The translations under genes were made by a program, and so were the position numbers. Under the pieces are notes generated by a model, which searched no databases, was not told the origin of the DNA, and saw only the letters and a list, made by a program, of their open reading frames with translations. From assembly GCF_003173055.1 (NCBI RefSeq), contig NZ_QGLF01000002.1:186322-250321 (forward strand): 64,000 nt of DNA, written 5' to 3'. Below, piece after piece: positions 23,192-32,352 of this stretch. Numbering within the stretch: position 1 is the stretch's first letter; each line of letters opens with the position of its first letter. This stretch comes from Zavarzinia compransoris. GTDB lineage: Bacteria; Pseudomonadota; Alphaproteobacteria; Zavarziniales; Zavarziniaceae.

Positions 23192-24253
23192 TCAAGCGAT
23201 TTCTTTGGCGGCCCGGGTCGCGGCGGCGATGAAGGCGGCGACGGCGGCGGGGGCGGTGTCGAAGGCGGTGACGAGGCGGTAGAGGCCGGCTTCGGTCGCA
23301 GGATCGAGGGGCGGCGCGCCCCAGGGGTAGAAGTGGAAGCCGGCGCGGAACAGGGCGTCGGCGATCGCCGCCGGCAGGCGGACGAAGACTTCATTGGCGT
23401 CGACCGGGTGGTCGAGGTCGACGCCCGGAAGATCGATCAGGCCGAGGGCGAGATCCGTCGCCATCCGGTTGGCATGGGCCGCGTTCCGGCGCCAGAGGTC
23501 GCCGTCGAGATAGGCGGCGAGCTGGGCCGAGAGGAAGCGCATCTTCGAAACCAGATGGCCGGCGCGCTTCCGCCGGAACAGGAAATTCTCGGCGAGGGTA
23601 GGCTCGAAGAAGATCACCGCTTCGGCAGCCAGGGCGCCGTTCTTGGTCGCGCCGAAGGACAGCACGTCGACGCCGGCCTTCCAGGTGATCTCCGCCGGGG
23701 TGCAGCCGAGGCCGACCAGGGCATTGGCGAAACGGGCGCCGTCCATGTGCAGGCGCAATTCGTTCTCGCGGGCGAAGGCGCCGAGGGCCGCGACCTCGGC
23801 CGGGGTATAGACCGTGCCGCATTCGGTCGCCTGGGTGATGGAGATCGCCGCGGGCTGGACCTGATGCTGGTCGCCCTTGCGGATCGGGGCGAGGCGGGCG
23901 GCCAGCGCCGCCGGCGTCAGCTTGCCGTCGGCGGCGTGGACGGTCATGATCCGGGCGCCGGACAGGGCTTCGACCGCGCCGCATTCGTCCGCCTCTACAT
24001 GGGCTTCGTGCCCGGCCAGGATGCCACCCCAGGGCGGCACCAGGGCGGAGAGGGCGAGGGCATTGGCGGCGGTGCCGGTGGCGACCGGGAAAACCGCCAC
24101 CTCGTGCTCGAAAATCTCGGCGAAGCGGGCGCCCAGGCCCTCGGTGAGCGGATCGGCGCCATAGGCGGGCATGGCGCCGGCACCGGCGGCTTCGGCCAGA
24201 GCGGCGACAATCGCCGGATGGGCCCCGGTCACATTGTCGGATGAGAAATTCAT
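23192..24253 (-). CDS. ltaE: Low-specificity L-threonine aldolase
   Basis: 353 residues, fold-type I PLP enzyme. YGADPLTEGLGARFAEIF at the N-terminus, VATGTAANALAL as phosphate-binding part, HMDGARFANALV with the PLP-nitrogen-contacting Asp, and SFGATKNGALAAEAVIF with the Schiff-base Lys. It cleaves threonine or allo-threonine to glycine and acetaldehyde. ATG at 24253 chosen; the frame continues upstream but that overlaps the next gene. Start overlaps the stop of the M67-type peptidase gene by four bases, so the two are coupled. Confidence 0.88.
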   Translation of the reverse strand: MNFSSDNVTGAHPAIVAALAEAAGAGAMPAYGADPLTEGLGARFAEIFEHEVAVFPVATGTAANALALSALVPPWGGILAGHEAHVEADECGAVEALSGARIMTVHAADGKLTPAALAARLAPIRKGDQHQVQPAAISITQATECGTVYTPAEVAALGAFARENELRLHMDGARFANALVGLGCTPAEITWKAGVDVLSFGATKNGALAAEAVIFFEPTLAENFLFRRKRAGHLVSKMRFLSAQLAAYLDGDLWRRNAAHANRMATDLALGLIDLPGVDLDHPVDANEVFVRLPAAIADALFRAGFHFYPWGAPPLDPATEAGLYRLVTAFDTAPAAVAAFIAAATRAAKEIA

Positions 24254-24669
24254 GGATCGACCTCGACTGCCGCCTCTGTAAAGCCGTGTACCCCGGGCCG
24301 CCACGCCCGGACGATGCCGCCGTCGCCGACGATCAGCCAGACGAGACCGTGGTCCCAGGCCCCGGCGCGGTCGCGGGCGGAGGGTATCGGCAGGCCGCCC
24401 GGATGGGAATGGTAAAGCCCGAGGATGCGCCGCCCCGCGTCCCGGGCCCGCCGTTGCAGGGCGAGGTGCAGGGCGGTGTCGATTTCGAAGGCGTCGAGCC
24501 CGCCCGCGGGCGCCAGATTGGCGCTGGCCACCGCCTCGTCGGCCAGGACAGGGGCGCCGGCCGGGCCCAGCAGCAAGCCGCAGCATTCGGCGGGCAGGGC
24601 GGCGCGGGCATGCGCGCAGACGGCGCCGAGAACGGCCCGGGTCAGGCGTATCGGCGGCCCCGCCGTCAC
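24250..24669 (-). CDS. Mov34/MPN (JAMM) metal-dependent peptidase-like protein
   Basis: 139 residues, GTG start. PAECCGLLLG holds the conserved Glu, and YHSHPGGLPIPSARDRA is the JAMM zinc motif His-x-His-...-Ser-xx-Asp (HSHP, S, D). Bacterial stand-alone forms of this size (M67 family) cleave C-terminal extensions from small sulfur-carrier or ubiquitin-like proteins. No such carrier is encoded nearby. Coupled by a four-base overlap with both neighbours. Confidence 0.85.
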   Translation of the reverse strand: MTAGPPIRLTRAVLGAVCAHARAALPAECCGLLLGPAGAPVLADEAVASANLAPAGGLDAFEIDTALHLALQRRARDAGRRILGLYHSHPGGLPIPSARDRAGAWDHGLVWLIVGDGGIVRAWRPGVHGFTEAAVEVDP

Positions 24670-24968
24670 GGCGCCGGGGTCAGGCGGGTGGAGCCGGTGG
24701 CTTTTCCCGTCGCCGGATCGACATAGAAAAGTCGTTCTCCCCCTTGCGCATCGCGCAGGCGCAGCACCAGATAGTCACCGGCGCCGGTCATCTCGATCAG
24801 GGTCTCGCCGGGGGGAAGGTCGATGGCTGCCGCGATGCCGCCTTTTTTGCCGCCTACCTTCACCGCCAGACCATAGATGAACAGCGCCATCATCGCGAGG
24901 AAGATCACGCCGAGGATGATCACGACGGCCTTGAGAACACGGGGGTTGCGGGGCGACTCTTCAGTCAT
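24666..24968 (-). CDS. DUF6476-like small membrane protein
   Basis: 100 residues. After a charged N-terminus (MTEESPRNPRVLK) one transmembrane helix covers VVIILGVIFLAMMALFIYGL; the rest is a short periplasmic domain with LPPGETLIEMTGAGDYLVLRL and a strand GERLFYVDPATGK. Such proteins sit beside rluD and rpoH in many alphaproteobacteria. Function unknown. Its start overlaps the divergent rluD start region (CATG at 24966-24969). Confidence 0.75.
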   Translation of the reverse strand: MTEESPRNPRVLKAVVIILGVIFLAMMALFIYGLAVKVGGKKGGIAAAIDLPPGETLIEMTGAGDYLVLRLRDAQGGERLFYVDPATGKATGSTRLTPAP

Positions 24969-24975
24969 GACGGAT

Positions 24976-25920
24976 ATGCTCGCGACAATGCATCGGTTGA
25001 CGGTGGCAGAGGCGGACGGTACCGACCGCCTGGACAAATATCTGGCCCGGGCGACCGGCCTTTCCCGCATGCGCCTGAAAGGCCTGATCGAGGCCGGCCA
25101 GGCGACGATCGACGGCGCGACCATAGAGGACGTCTCGGCAAGGGTCAAACCGGGCCAGTCGGTCACCTTGGATATCCCGCCCGCGCGCCCGGCCGATCCG
25201 AAGCCGGAAGCGATCGACCTCGTCATCGTGCATGAGGACGAGCACCTGGTCGTGGTCGACAAGCCGGCCGGCCTCGTCGTCCATCCCGCCCCGGGCAATC
25301 CGGACGGGACCCTGGTCAATGCCCTGCTGGCCCATTGCCGGGGCCGATTGTCCGGCATCGGCGGGGTCGAGCGGCCGGGCATCGTGCACCGGATCGACAA
25401 GGATACCTCCGGCATCCTGGTCGTCGCCAAGACCGAGGCGGCGCATCACGGCCTCTCCGACCTCTTCGCCCGTCACGACCTGACGCGCGGCTACAAGGCC
25501 GTCGTCTACGGCAACCCGGCGGCCAATGCGGGCAGCGTCGACCGGCCGCTCGGCCGCTCGCGCCACGACCGCAAGAAAATGGCCATCGTCGAGGACGGCA
25601 AGCAGGCCATCACCCATTGGCAGGTGGAGGCGCGCTTCGGCCGCCCGCCCGTCGCCGCCCTGCTGGATTGCCGCCTGGAAACCGGGCGCACCCACCAGAT
25701 CCGCGTCCATCTGTCCTCCCTCGGCCACGGGCTGGTCGGGGATACGGTCTATGGCCGGCCGCAGAAAGGGGCGCCGGCACCGGCGCTCGCCTTCGGGCGG
25801 CAGGCGCTGCACGCATGGCTGCTCGGCTTCCGCCACCCGGTCAGCGGTAACCTTCTCGAGTTCGAAAGCGAACTGCCGGACGATATGAGCGGATTGCTCG
25901 ATAGTTTGGAATCGCTATAA
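24976..25920 (+). CDS. rluD: Ribosomal large-subunit pseudouridine synthase D-type
   Basis: 314 residues from the ATG at 24976; ATGs at 24967 and 24988 are alternatives and none has a strong ribosome site. N-terminal S4 RNA-binding domain (DRLDKYLARATGLSRMRLKG), then the RluA-type catalytic domain with VDKPAGLVVHPAPGN and HRIDKDTSGILVVAK, where the Asp is the catalytic nucleophile, and GRTHQIRVHL. Modifies U1911/1915/1917-type sites in helix 69 of 23S rRNA. It precedes rpoH on the same strand. Confidence 0.92.
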   Translation: MLATMHRLTVAEADGTDRLDKYLARATGLSRMRLKGLIEAGQATIDGATIEDVSARVKPGQSVTLDIPPARPADPKPEAIDLVIVHEDEHLVVVDKPAGLVVHPAPGNPDGTLVNALLAHCRGRLSGIGGVERPGIVHRIDKDTSGILVVAKTEAAHHGLSDLFARHDLTRGYKAVVYGNPAANAGSVDRPLGRSRHDRKKMAIVEDGKQAITHWQVEARFGRPPVAALLDCRLETGRTHQIRVHLSSLGHGLVGDTVYGRPQKGAPAPALAFGRQALHAWLLGFRHPVSGNLLEFESELPDDMSGLLDSLESL

Positions 25921-25989
25921 GCTGGACGCATACCCGATCGTACCAGTAGGATATTGCGCATTGCCCCGGCGCCGGTGACTGTAGGGGCA

Positions 25990-26084
25990 GGTTCAATCCC
26001 GGCCGAAGCCGGTGGATCAAGGGTCTGTGGTTCAACCGTGACAGATGGAGGGGTTCCATCTGTCACGATTGAACCACGAGGAGG
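25990..26084 (+). promoter_or_regulatory. rpoH leader with competing hairpins next to the ribosome site
   Basis: A 20-bp stem with one mismatch pairs 26029-26048 with 26056-26075 around a 7-base loop; the inner 11 bp (GTGACAGATGG with its complement) are perfect. It ends three bases before the GAGGAGG ribosome site (26078-26084). The 3' strand of the stem, GATTGAACC (26067-26075), can also pair perfectly with GGTTCAATC at 25990-25998, so two structures exclude each other. This looks like a cis-acting control of sigma-32 translation or transcription. Confidence 0.6.
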
Positions 26085-26092
26085 TTCGTCAG

Positions 26093-27001
26093 ATGAGTGT
26101 TCCCGCCACGATGAAAATGCCGGCCCTGCCCGATGAAGGCAGCCTCAGCCGTTATCTGGCCGAGATCCGCAAGTTCCCCATGCTGGAACCGGAAGAGGAA
26201 TTCATGCTGGCCAAGGCCTGGCGCGAGCACGGCGATTCGGATGCCGCGCACAAGCTGGTCACCAGCCATTTGCGCCTCGTCGCCAAGATCGCCATGGGTT
26301 ACCGCGGCTATGGCCTGCCGGTCTCGGAACTGATCGCCGAGGGCAATGTCGGCATGATGCAGGCGGTGAAACGGTTCGAGCCGGACAAGGGCTTCCGCCT
26401 CGCCACCTATGCCATGTGGTGGATCCGGGCCGCGATCCAGGAATATATCCTGCGCTCGTGGAGCCTGGTGAAGATCGGCACGACGGCGGCGCAGAAGAAG
26501 CTGTTCTTCAACCTGCGCCGGCTGAAGGGCAAGATCTCCGCCCTGGAGGAGGGCGACCTGCGGCCCGAGCATGTGGCCCAGATCGCCCATAAGCTGGCGG
26601 TGCCGGAGGCCGACGTGGTCTCGATGAACCGCCGCCTCGCCGCCCCCGACCACAGCCTGAACGCGCCGTTGCGCGTCGACGGCGAGGGCGAGTGGCAGGA
26701 CTGGCTGGTGGACGACACGCCGGACCAGGAAAGCCGCCTCGCCGAAAAGGAGGAGTTGGACATCCGCCGCAGCCTGCTGGCCCAGGCCATGGGCGGCCTG
26801 TCCGACCGCGAGCGCGACATCCTGCAACGCCGCCGCCTGGTCGAGGAACCGGTCACCCTGGAAGACCTGAGCCAGGAATACGGCATCAGCCGCGAACGGG
26901 TGCGCCAGATCGAGGTCCGCGCCTTCGAGAAGCTGCAGAAGGCGATGCGCGGCGCCGCCCGCAACACCAAGGTCGGGCTGCTGGCCGAACAGAAGGCCTG
27001 A
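26093..27001 (+). CDS. rpoH: RNA polymerase heat-shock sigma factor (sigma-32)
   Basis: 302 residues. Region 2 shows LVTSHLRLVAKIAMGYRGYG, ELIAEGNVGMMQAVKRFEP and RLATYAMWWIRAAIQEYILR; just after it the RpoH box QKKLFFNLRRLKG separates this factor from housekeeping sigma. Region 4.2 is LSQEYGISRERVRQIEVRAFEKL. ATG at 26093 has GAGGAGG eight bases upstream. Directs transcription of chaperone and protease genes after heat stress. Some alphaproteobacteria have several rpoH copies; only one is seen here. Confidence 0.95.
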   Translation: MSVPATMKMPALPDEGSLSRYLAEIRKFPMLEPEEEFMLAKAWREHGDSDAAHKLVTSHLRLVAKIAMGYRGYGLPVSELIAEGNVGMMQAVKRFEPDKGFRLATYAMWWIRAAIQEYILRSWSLVKIGTTAAQKKLFFNLRRLKGKISALEEGDLRPEHVAQIAHKLAVPEADVVSMNRRLAAPDHSLNAPLRVDGEGEWQDWLVDDTPDQESRLAEKEELDIRRSLLAQAMGGLSDRERDILQRRRLVEEPVTLEDLSQEYGISRERVRQIEVRAFEKLQKAMRGAARNTKVGLLAEQKA

Positions 27002-27007
27002 CGGCGG

Positions 27008-27790
27008 TCAGCGCCGGGCAGCCCGCCAGCGCGCGGGCTGCGCCGGATCCTCGATCACGCTGTGGCGGAAACGGTCGTCGTCGATCTCGACCAGGGCGAT
27101 GCGGCCGGTGGTGTAACTGCCGACGTCGATCGACAGGCGATGCGGCCGCACCGTCACCTCGGGGTGGATGGTGTGGCCGTGGACGACGAAGACACCGCCC
27201 GGGTTCCGCCCCGCGTCCAGGAACTCGTGGCGGATCCATTGCAAGGGGCAGGCTTTCGGCACCGCCCCCGGCGCGGCCCAGGGCGTAACCGCGCCGATGA
27301 CGGCGTCGAAATCGCGGTAGGCCGGCGGCAGGCCGGCATGGACGAAGACGAGGTCGCCCGCCCGGTGGTAATCCCCCAGGCCTTCAAGGAAGGCGAGGCG
27401 CGCCGGGCCGACCAGATCGGCCAGCGGCGGGCGCAGGGGATCGTCGGTCCAAGGACCGAACACCATGTTGCCGCCGTTCTGGTACCACAGCGGATCGATC
27501 GCATTGCGGCGCAGGCTTTGCAGCATCAGCTGCTCGTGATTGCCGGCGAGGGCGATCAGCTCGGTTTCCCCGGAGGCGGCGATCAGCCGGTCGAGCACAC
27601 CGAGACTGTCCGGCCCGCGATCGACATAATCGCCGAGGGTGACCAGGCGGCGGCCGCCCCGCCGGGCGTAAAGCGCCAGTGCCGCGTCCAGGGCCGAGCG
27701 CAGGCCATGGATGTCGCCGATCACATGGCCGGAAAAGCCGGTCGCCCGGGGCAGCGGCCGCCAATCGTGTTCCGTAACCTCGATGGTCAT
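27008..27790 (-). CDS. Calcineurin-like phosphoesterase (serine/threonine phosphatase type)
   Basis: 260 residues. GDIHG (residues about 25-29), GDYVDRGPDS and GNHEQLML are the three metal-binding blocks of PPP-type phosphatases; a fourth, FVHAGL, and a fifth, VVHGHTIHP, complete the set. Family members remove phosphate from proteins or diadenosine polyphosphates. Convergent with rpoH and separated by six bases. Confidence 0.85.
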   Translation of the reverse strand: MTIEVTEHDWRPLPRATGFSGHVIGDIHGLRSALDAALALYARRGGRRLVTLGDYVDRGPDSLGVLDRLIAASGETELIALAGNHEQLMLQSLRRNAIDPLWYQNGGNMVFGPWTDDPLRPPLADLVGPARLAFLEGLGDYHRAGDLVFVHAGLPPAYRDFDAVIGAVTPWAAPGAVPKACPLQWIRHEFLDAGRNPGGVFVVHGHTIHPEVTVRPHRLSIDVGSYTTGRIALVEIDDDRFRHSVIEDPAQPARWRAARR

Positions 27791-27800
27791 GATCCCCTGC

Positions 27801-28343
27801 CTATTCCGGCGGGCGGACCATCACCACCCTGCGCGGCGGCTTGCCGACCAGCGTGCCGCGCCAGGTGCCGTCGGCGGCGGGGGTGAGGCGCAGGTTCTGC
27901 TCGTCGCCGATCTCGGCGCCGGGATTGAAGCTGATGGTGACGCCGCCGTCGATCAGCACGACGTCCGTAATCTCGCCGGTGGCACCGTCCCAGTCGCAGG
28001 CGCCGTCGGCGGGCGCCGGGCACAGGCCGGGCAGGGCGGTGAAGACGCCGGCCGCCCGCGCCTCGCCCGCGGCATGGGCGATGTCGAGGGTGACGAGCGG
28101 CATGTCGCGCCCGTCGTCCAGCACCACGCGCCACGAGCCGTCCAACTCGCCGGGCGCGACCAGGCCCTGGGCCGCGGCCGGGGGCAGTTCGTCGCCCGGC
28201 TGGGTGCCGTCGGCGACATTGGCCGGCGGCGGCGGCGGGATATCGGCCCGGGCGGCCGTCAGGGCGCAAAAGGGCAGGGCATGAAGGGGCAGGGTCGCCG
28301 CCGCCAGGACGAGGGCGGCCGGCAGGCTGCGGGCGAAGGGCAT
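27801..28343 (-). CDS. Unrecognised secreted protein
   Basis: 180 residues. N-terminus MPFARSLPAALVLAAATLPLHALPFCALTAARA is a signal peptide; a Pro-rich spacer (DIPPPPPANV) follows. The mature part has LDGSWRVVLDDGRDMPLVTLD, two Cys about residues 97 and 104, and GVTISFNPGAEIGDEQNLRL, a small beta-rich fold like DUF2147-type periplasmic proteins. Start overlaps the stop of the hydrolase gene by one base (TGATG), implying co-translation. Confidence 0.65.
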   Translation of the reverse strand: MPFARSLPAALVLAAATLPLHALPFCALTAARADIPPPPPANVADGTQPGDELPPAAAQGLVAPGELDGSWRVVLDDGRDMPLVTLDIAHAAGEARAAGVFTALPGLCPAPADGACDWDGATGEITDVVLIDGGVTISFNPGAEIGDEQNLRLTPAADGTWRGTLVGKPPRRVVMVRPPE

Positions 28344-29143
28344 CAAGGCACCACGGTATCGAGCCAATCCGCCGTTTCCGCCGCCATTTCCTGCCAGCCG
28401 GGCTCGGACAGCATCCAATGGCTGAAACCGTCGTAGAGGCGGAAGGTGCTGCCGCCCGCATTGTCGCGGTAGCGCGCGGCGATGCGCTGCACGGTGCGGG
28501 CGGAATTCACCCGGTCGGCGCTGCCGGCGAGGGCCAGCACCGGGCATTTCACCGTCCAGGGCTCGACCCGGCTGGCCCGGCGCATGTCCCAGACCGAATG
28601 CATGATCTCGAACACGGCGCGGCCGGATTCGGGCACGAAGCGGGCGAAGGTCGCGCGCCGCTCCTCGCGGGGCAGGCGGTTCAGGGTGTGATCGGCGGCG
28701 ACCCGGTAGACCGGGTGGATCGGCCCGTCCCAGAACACGCCCAGCGTCGCCACCATGCCGACCGCCGACAGGATCTCGAAATCGGTCGAGGGAATGACGC
28801 CCCAGGGCGGGCTCGGCGCCAGCAGGACGATGGCCCGGGCCAGGCCGCGCCCGGCCAGCATCTGGGCGACGAGGCCGCCCATGGAATGGCCGACCAGCAC
28901 CGGCTTTTCCGGCAGCGCCTTGATCTTCTTCGCCAGGTCGTCGGCATAGTCGACCAGGCTGGTGCGGCCGAGGTCGTGGTGCGGGCGGCCGTGGGGCGGC
29001 GTGTCGTGATGCAGCAGGTCGGGGCAATGGGTCTGCCAGCCGCGCGCCGCCATGGCGCCCGCCCAGCCCTCCATCGCCCAGCCGGCGCTGAAAGCGCCGT
29101 GGATCAGCATCATCTGGCCGCGACAGTGTCCATCCTTGGTCAT
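28343..29143 (-). CDS. Alpha/beta hydrolase
   Basis: 266 residues. LIHGAFSAGWAM is the oxyanion-hole part, VLVGHSMGGLVAQ the nucleophile elbow with Ser, LALAGSADRVN holds the acid and YDGFSHWML the base His. No signal peptide. Similar to lysophospholipase-like and carboxylesterase hydrolases; substrate unknown. Lies between rppH and the secreted-protein gene in one leftward run. Confidence 0.85.
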   Translation of the reverse strand: MTKDGHCRGQMMLIHGAFSAGWAMEGWAGAMAARGWQTHCPDLLHHDTPPHGRPHHDLGRTSLVDYADDLAKKIKALPEKPVLVGHSMGGLVAQMLAGRGLARAIVLLAPSPPWGVIPSTDFEILSAVGMVATLGVFWDGPIHPVYRVAADHTLNRLPREERRATFARFVPESGRAVFEIMHSVWDMRRASRVEPWTVKCPVLALAGSADRVNSARTVQRIAARYRDNAGGSTFRLYDGFSHWMLSEPGWQEMAAETADWLDTVVP

Positions 29144-29155
29144 GGTGCCGGTCCC

Positions 29156-29629
29156 TTACGCCGCGAACAGGGGGGCGAATTCCGCCACCACCGCTTCATA
29201 GAGGGCGCGCTTGAAGGGCACGATCAGCCCCGGCAGGTCGCGGTGCGGGGCCCAGCGCCAGGCGGCGAATTCCGGATGCCTGGTTTCGATATTGATGTCG
29301 GCGTCGGTCCCGGTGAAACGCATTGCATACCACTTCTGGCGCTGGCCGCGATAGCGCCCCTTCCAGACCTGGGGCACCAGTTCGGCCGGCAGGTCGTAGG
29401 TCAGCCAGTCGGCGGATTCGGCGATGATCTCGGCCTTGGTGGTGCCGGTTTCCTCGCCCAGTTCGCGGAAGGCGGCTTCCGCCGGTTCCTCGCCCTTGTC
29501 GATGCCGCCCTGGGGCATCTGCCAGGCTTCGACCAGATTGTCCAGCCGCTGGCCGACGAAGACGAGACCGGCCGGGTTGATCAGCATGATGCCGACGCAA
29601 GGCCGGTAAGGCAGGGCGGAAATATCCAT
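29156..29629 (-). CDS. rppH: RNA pyrophosphohydrolase (Nudix)
   Basis: 157 residues. Starts [21 protein letters not shown]; the Nudix box is [22 protein letters not shown] in the split form GG-x5-E-x7-REL-x-[11 protein letters not shown] and [11 protein letters not shown] are RppH/IalA hallmarks. It converts the 5'-triphosphate of mRNA to monophosphate and so opens transcripts to RNase E. Common in alphaproteobacteria downstream of ctpA and the deacetylase gene, as here. Confidence 0.92.
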   Translation of the reverse strand: MDISALPYRPCVGIMLINPAGLVFVGQRLDNLVEAWQMPQGGIDKGEEPAEAAFRELGEETGTTKAEIIAESADWLTYDLPAELVPQVWKGRYRGQRQKWYAMRFTGTDADINIETRHPEFAAWRWAPHRDLPGLIVPFKRALYEAVVAEFAPLFAA

Positions 29630-29672
29630 GAAGGCTACTCGACAGGTACGGGAAAGGACGAAGGGGCAAGGA

Positions 29673-31040
29673 TCATGGCGCGTCGACCGTATCGGCGAGC
29701 GCGCTGACCGGGGCCAGGACCAAGCCTTTCTCGGGCAGGGTCGCGGCCCAGGCGGCGATCCGTTCGATCGAGCCCGGGTAATCGGCGGCGATGCCGATGG
29801 CGGTGCCGTTCTGGCGCGCGAACCGTTCCAGTTCGGCCAGCCGGCCGTCGACGGCGGCGCGGGTCGGGGTCGCGTCGATGAAGCGGACGGCGGTCGCGGT
29901 CGGCAGGCCCAGGGGCCGGGCGACCGCCGGGATCGCCGAATTGTCGGCCGTGCGGCTGTCCAGGATCATCAGGCCGCGGGCGCGCAATTGCTTCGCGGTT
30001 TCGGCCATGGCCGCGCTGTCGGCGGTATAGCGCGAGCCCATATAGGTCATGACCCCGATATAGCCGGTGGTGCGGCCCAGCGTCCATTCCAGGCGCGACT
30101 TGTTGTCGGCGGCGGACAGCGCGGTCATCAGCGCCTTGGGGCCGGGATCGCTGGTCGGGAAGTCGATCGGCTCCATCGGCACCTGGATCAGGAATTCATG
30201 GCCGGCGGCGCGGGTCCGCATCGACCATTGGTCGAGGTTCCGGGCATAGGGCGTGAAGGCCAGGGTGATGTCCGGCGGCAGTTTCTCGATCGCCTCGACC
30301 GAGGTCGATTCCCGCAGGCCGAGGCCGGCGACGACGATGGCGATGCGCGGCCGGGCCGTGATGTCCCGGAACGGGCGGGCATAGACGCGCCAGGGCTGGC
30401 GCCCGTCCGGCCCGATCACCGGCAGGCCGCCGTCCCGCCCGGCCTGCACCAGCAGGGGATCGGGCGCGGGCGTCAGGGCGGTGATCGCCGAGGTCGGCGT
30501 GTCGGGGGTCGATGCGGCGGGGGCCGACGCGGCAGGGGGCGACGCGGCAGGGGCAGACGCGGCAGGGGGCGACGCGGCTGGGGGCGAAACCGCGGTCGGT
30601 GACGAAGGGGCCGGCGACGTTGGCGCCGGCGATGCGTGGGCCGGCGACGTTGAGGCGGGCGATGGGGATTCGGCGGCCGGGGCCGGGGCGGGCACGCCGT
30701 GATGTTCCGCCGCCGCGGGCGGCGCGGCCTGCGCCGGCGCTTCGGGCACGGGGAGGATTTGCTCCGCCGCCGGCGCTGGCGGGGTCGCGGCCTCCGCCTC
30801 CGCCTTGGGCGGGTCCGGGGGCGCAGTTTCCGGGGGCGCGGTTTCGGCTACAGCGGCGGGCGTCGCCGCCGGTCTTGCCGGCGGCGGCAGGGCGGCGCTG
30901 ACGCCGGGCCCGGGGGTCGCGTCGCCGCTGAACGCGGCCCAGGCGATCAGGCCGCCGAAGACGGCCGCGGTGCCGAGGACGGCAAAGGGCAGCAGCGGCA
31001 GGCGGCGCCTGGTCCGGTTCCGCGCGTCACCGGCGGCCAT
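29673..31040 (-). CDS. Divergent polysaccharide deacetylase family protein with long Pro/Ala/Ser linker
   Basis: 455 residues. A basic N-terminus and one membrane helix ([22 protein letters not shown]) anchor it; then about 160 residues of Pro/Ala/Ser/Thr low complexity with tandem PPAAS units; then the catalytic-like COG2861 domain from about residue 210 ([68 protein letters not shown]). Probably acts on or regulates cell-wall glycans in the periplasm. The low-complexity part is encoded by a 15-bp minisatellite around 30505-30590, so its length may vary between strains. Confidence 0.85.
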   Translation of the reverse strand: MAAGDARNRTRRRLPLLPFAVLGTAAVFGGLIAWAAFSGDATPGPGVSAALPPPARPAATPAAVAETAPPETAPPDPPKAEAEAATPPAPAAEQILPVPEAPAQAAPPAAAEHHGVPAPAPAAESPSPASTSPAHASPAPTSPAPSSPTAVSPPAASPPAASAPAASPPAASAPAASTPDTPTSAITALTPAPDPLLVQAGRDGGLPVIGPDGRQPWRVYARPFRDITARPRIAIVVAGLGLRESTSVEAIEKLPPDITLAFTPYARNLDQWSMRTRAAGHEFLIQVPMEPIDFPTSDPGPKALMTALSAADNKSRLEWTLGRTTGYIGVMTYMGSRYTADSAAMAETAKQLRARGLMILDSRTADNSAIPAVARPLGLPTATAVRFIDATPTRAAVDGRLAELERFARQNGTAIGIAADYPGSIERIAAWAATLPEKGLVLAPVSALADTVDAP

Positions 31041-31056
31041 CGACTCGCGGCCCGCC

Positions 31057-32352
31057 TCAGTTGGCGATCTTGCCGTCGACCACCTTGAGGGTGGGCAGCA
31101 AGGCCAGGGCCTGCTTCAGCTGCTCGTCCTTGGCGCGGTCCTCGGGGATTTCCTCGGCGCTGCGCGGGGCGGCATTCTCGCCCTCGCCTTCGCCCTGGAG
31201 ATGGTTCGGCAGGTCGGCCTCGGAGCGGAGCTGGGGCGCGTCTTCCGGCTTGGCGCCGTCGGGCGGGGGCTGGGTGACCAGACGGTCGGGATCGATGCCC
31301 TTGGCCTGGATCGAGCGGCCGGACGGCGTGTAGTAGCGCGCGGTGGTCAGGCGCAGCGCCCCCTGGTTCGGCAGCGGGATGATGGTCTGGACCGAGCCCT
31401 TGCCGAAGGACCGGGTGCCCAGGATCACCGCCCGCTTGTGGTCCTGCAGCGCGCCGGCGACGATTTCCGAGGCGGAGGCCGAGCCGCCGTTGATCAGCAC
31501 GATCACCGGCTTGCCCTCGGCGAGGTCGCCGCGGGTGGCGCTGTAGCGCGAGACATCGTCCGGCTTCCGCCCGCGGGTCGAGACGATCTCGCCCCGGTTC
31601 AGGAATTCGTCGGAAATCGCCACCGCCTGGTCGAGCAGGCCGCCCGGATTGTTGCGCAGGTCGAGAATCACGCCCTGGACCTTGTCCGCCCCGATCTCGC
31701 GGGTGAGGTCGGCGATGGCCTTCTTCACGCCGGCGTCGACCTGTTCGTTGAACTGGGTGACGCGGACATAGATCACGTCGCCCTCGCGGCGCGAGCGGAC
31801 GGCGCGGATCTTGATGATGGCGCGGGTCAGGGTGACGTCGAAGGGCTTGGCGATGCCGTCGCGCTTGATCGAGATCACGATCTTCGAATCGACCGGGCCG
31901 CGCATCCGCTCGACCGCCTCTTGCAGCGTGAGGCCGAGGATCTCCTTGCCGTCGAGGGCGATGATGAAGTCGCCGGTCTTCAGCCCGGCGCGGGAGGCGG
32001 GCGTGTCGTCGATGGGCGAGACCACCTTGACGAAGCCGTTCTCCATCGTCACCTCGATGCCGAGGCCGCCGAACTCGCCCCGCGTCTGCACCTGCATGTC
32101 GCCGAACGCCTTGGCGTTCATATAGCTCGAATGCGGGTCGAGGGAGGTGAGCATGCCGTTGATCGCGGCTTCGACGAGTTTCTCGTCGGTCACCTCGTCG
32201 ACGTAATCGCTCTTCACCCGTTCGTAGACATCGCCGAACAGGTTGAGCTGGCGATAGGTTTCCGCCGATCCGGCGGCCTGGACCACGAAGGGCACGACTG
32301 CGCCCGCCGCGAACGCGAGGAAGGCCACGACTGCTCGATTCATTCGCATCAT
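31057..32352 (-). CDS. ctpA: C-terminal processing peptidase, S41 family
   Basis: 431 residues. N-terminal signal or anchor (VVAFLAFAAGAVVPFVVQA), a PDZ domain at about 95-170 (NGFVKVVSPIDDTPASRAGL), and the S41 core: LDLRNNPGGLL, NGGSASASEIVAGALQDH with the nucleophilic Ser, and GTRSFGKGSVQT with the general-base Lys. Processes periplasmic proteins by C-terminal cleavage. Its ATG overlaps the EnvC stop, placing both in one operon concerned with the envelope. Confidence 0.92.
   Translation of the reverse strand: MMRMNRAVVAFLAFAAGAVVPFVVQAAGSAETYRQLNLFGDVYERVKSDYVDEVTDEKLVEAAINGMLTSLDPHSSYMNAKAFGDMQVQTRGEFGGLGIEVTMENGFVKVVSPIDDTPASRAGLKTGDFIIALDGKEILGLTLQEAVERMRGPVDSKIVISIKRDGIAKPFDVTLTRAIIKIRAVRSRREGDVIYVRVTQFNEQVDAGVKKAIADLTREIGADKVQGVILDLRNNPGGLLDQAVAISDEFLNRGEIVSTRGRKPDDVSRYSATRGDLAEGKPVIVLINGGSASASEIVAGALQDHKRAVILGTRSFGKGSVQTIIPLPNQGALRLTTARYYTPSGRSIQAKGIDPDRLVTQPPPDGAKPEDAPQLRSEADLPNHLQGEGEGENAAPRSAEEIPEDRAKDEQLKQALALLPTLKVVDGKIAN

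Noticed and set aside
28344-29027. Long leftward frame continuing the secreted-protein gene over the hydrolase
   Set aside because: It is the antiphase of the hydrolase gene, whose nucleophile elbow and other motifs are in the other frame; a signal peptide starts at 28343.
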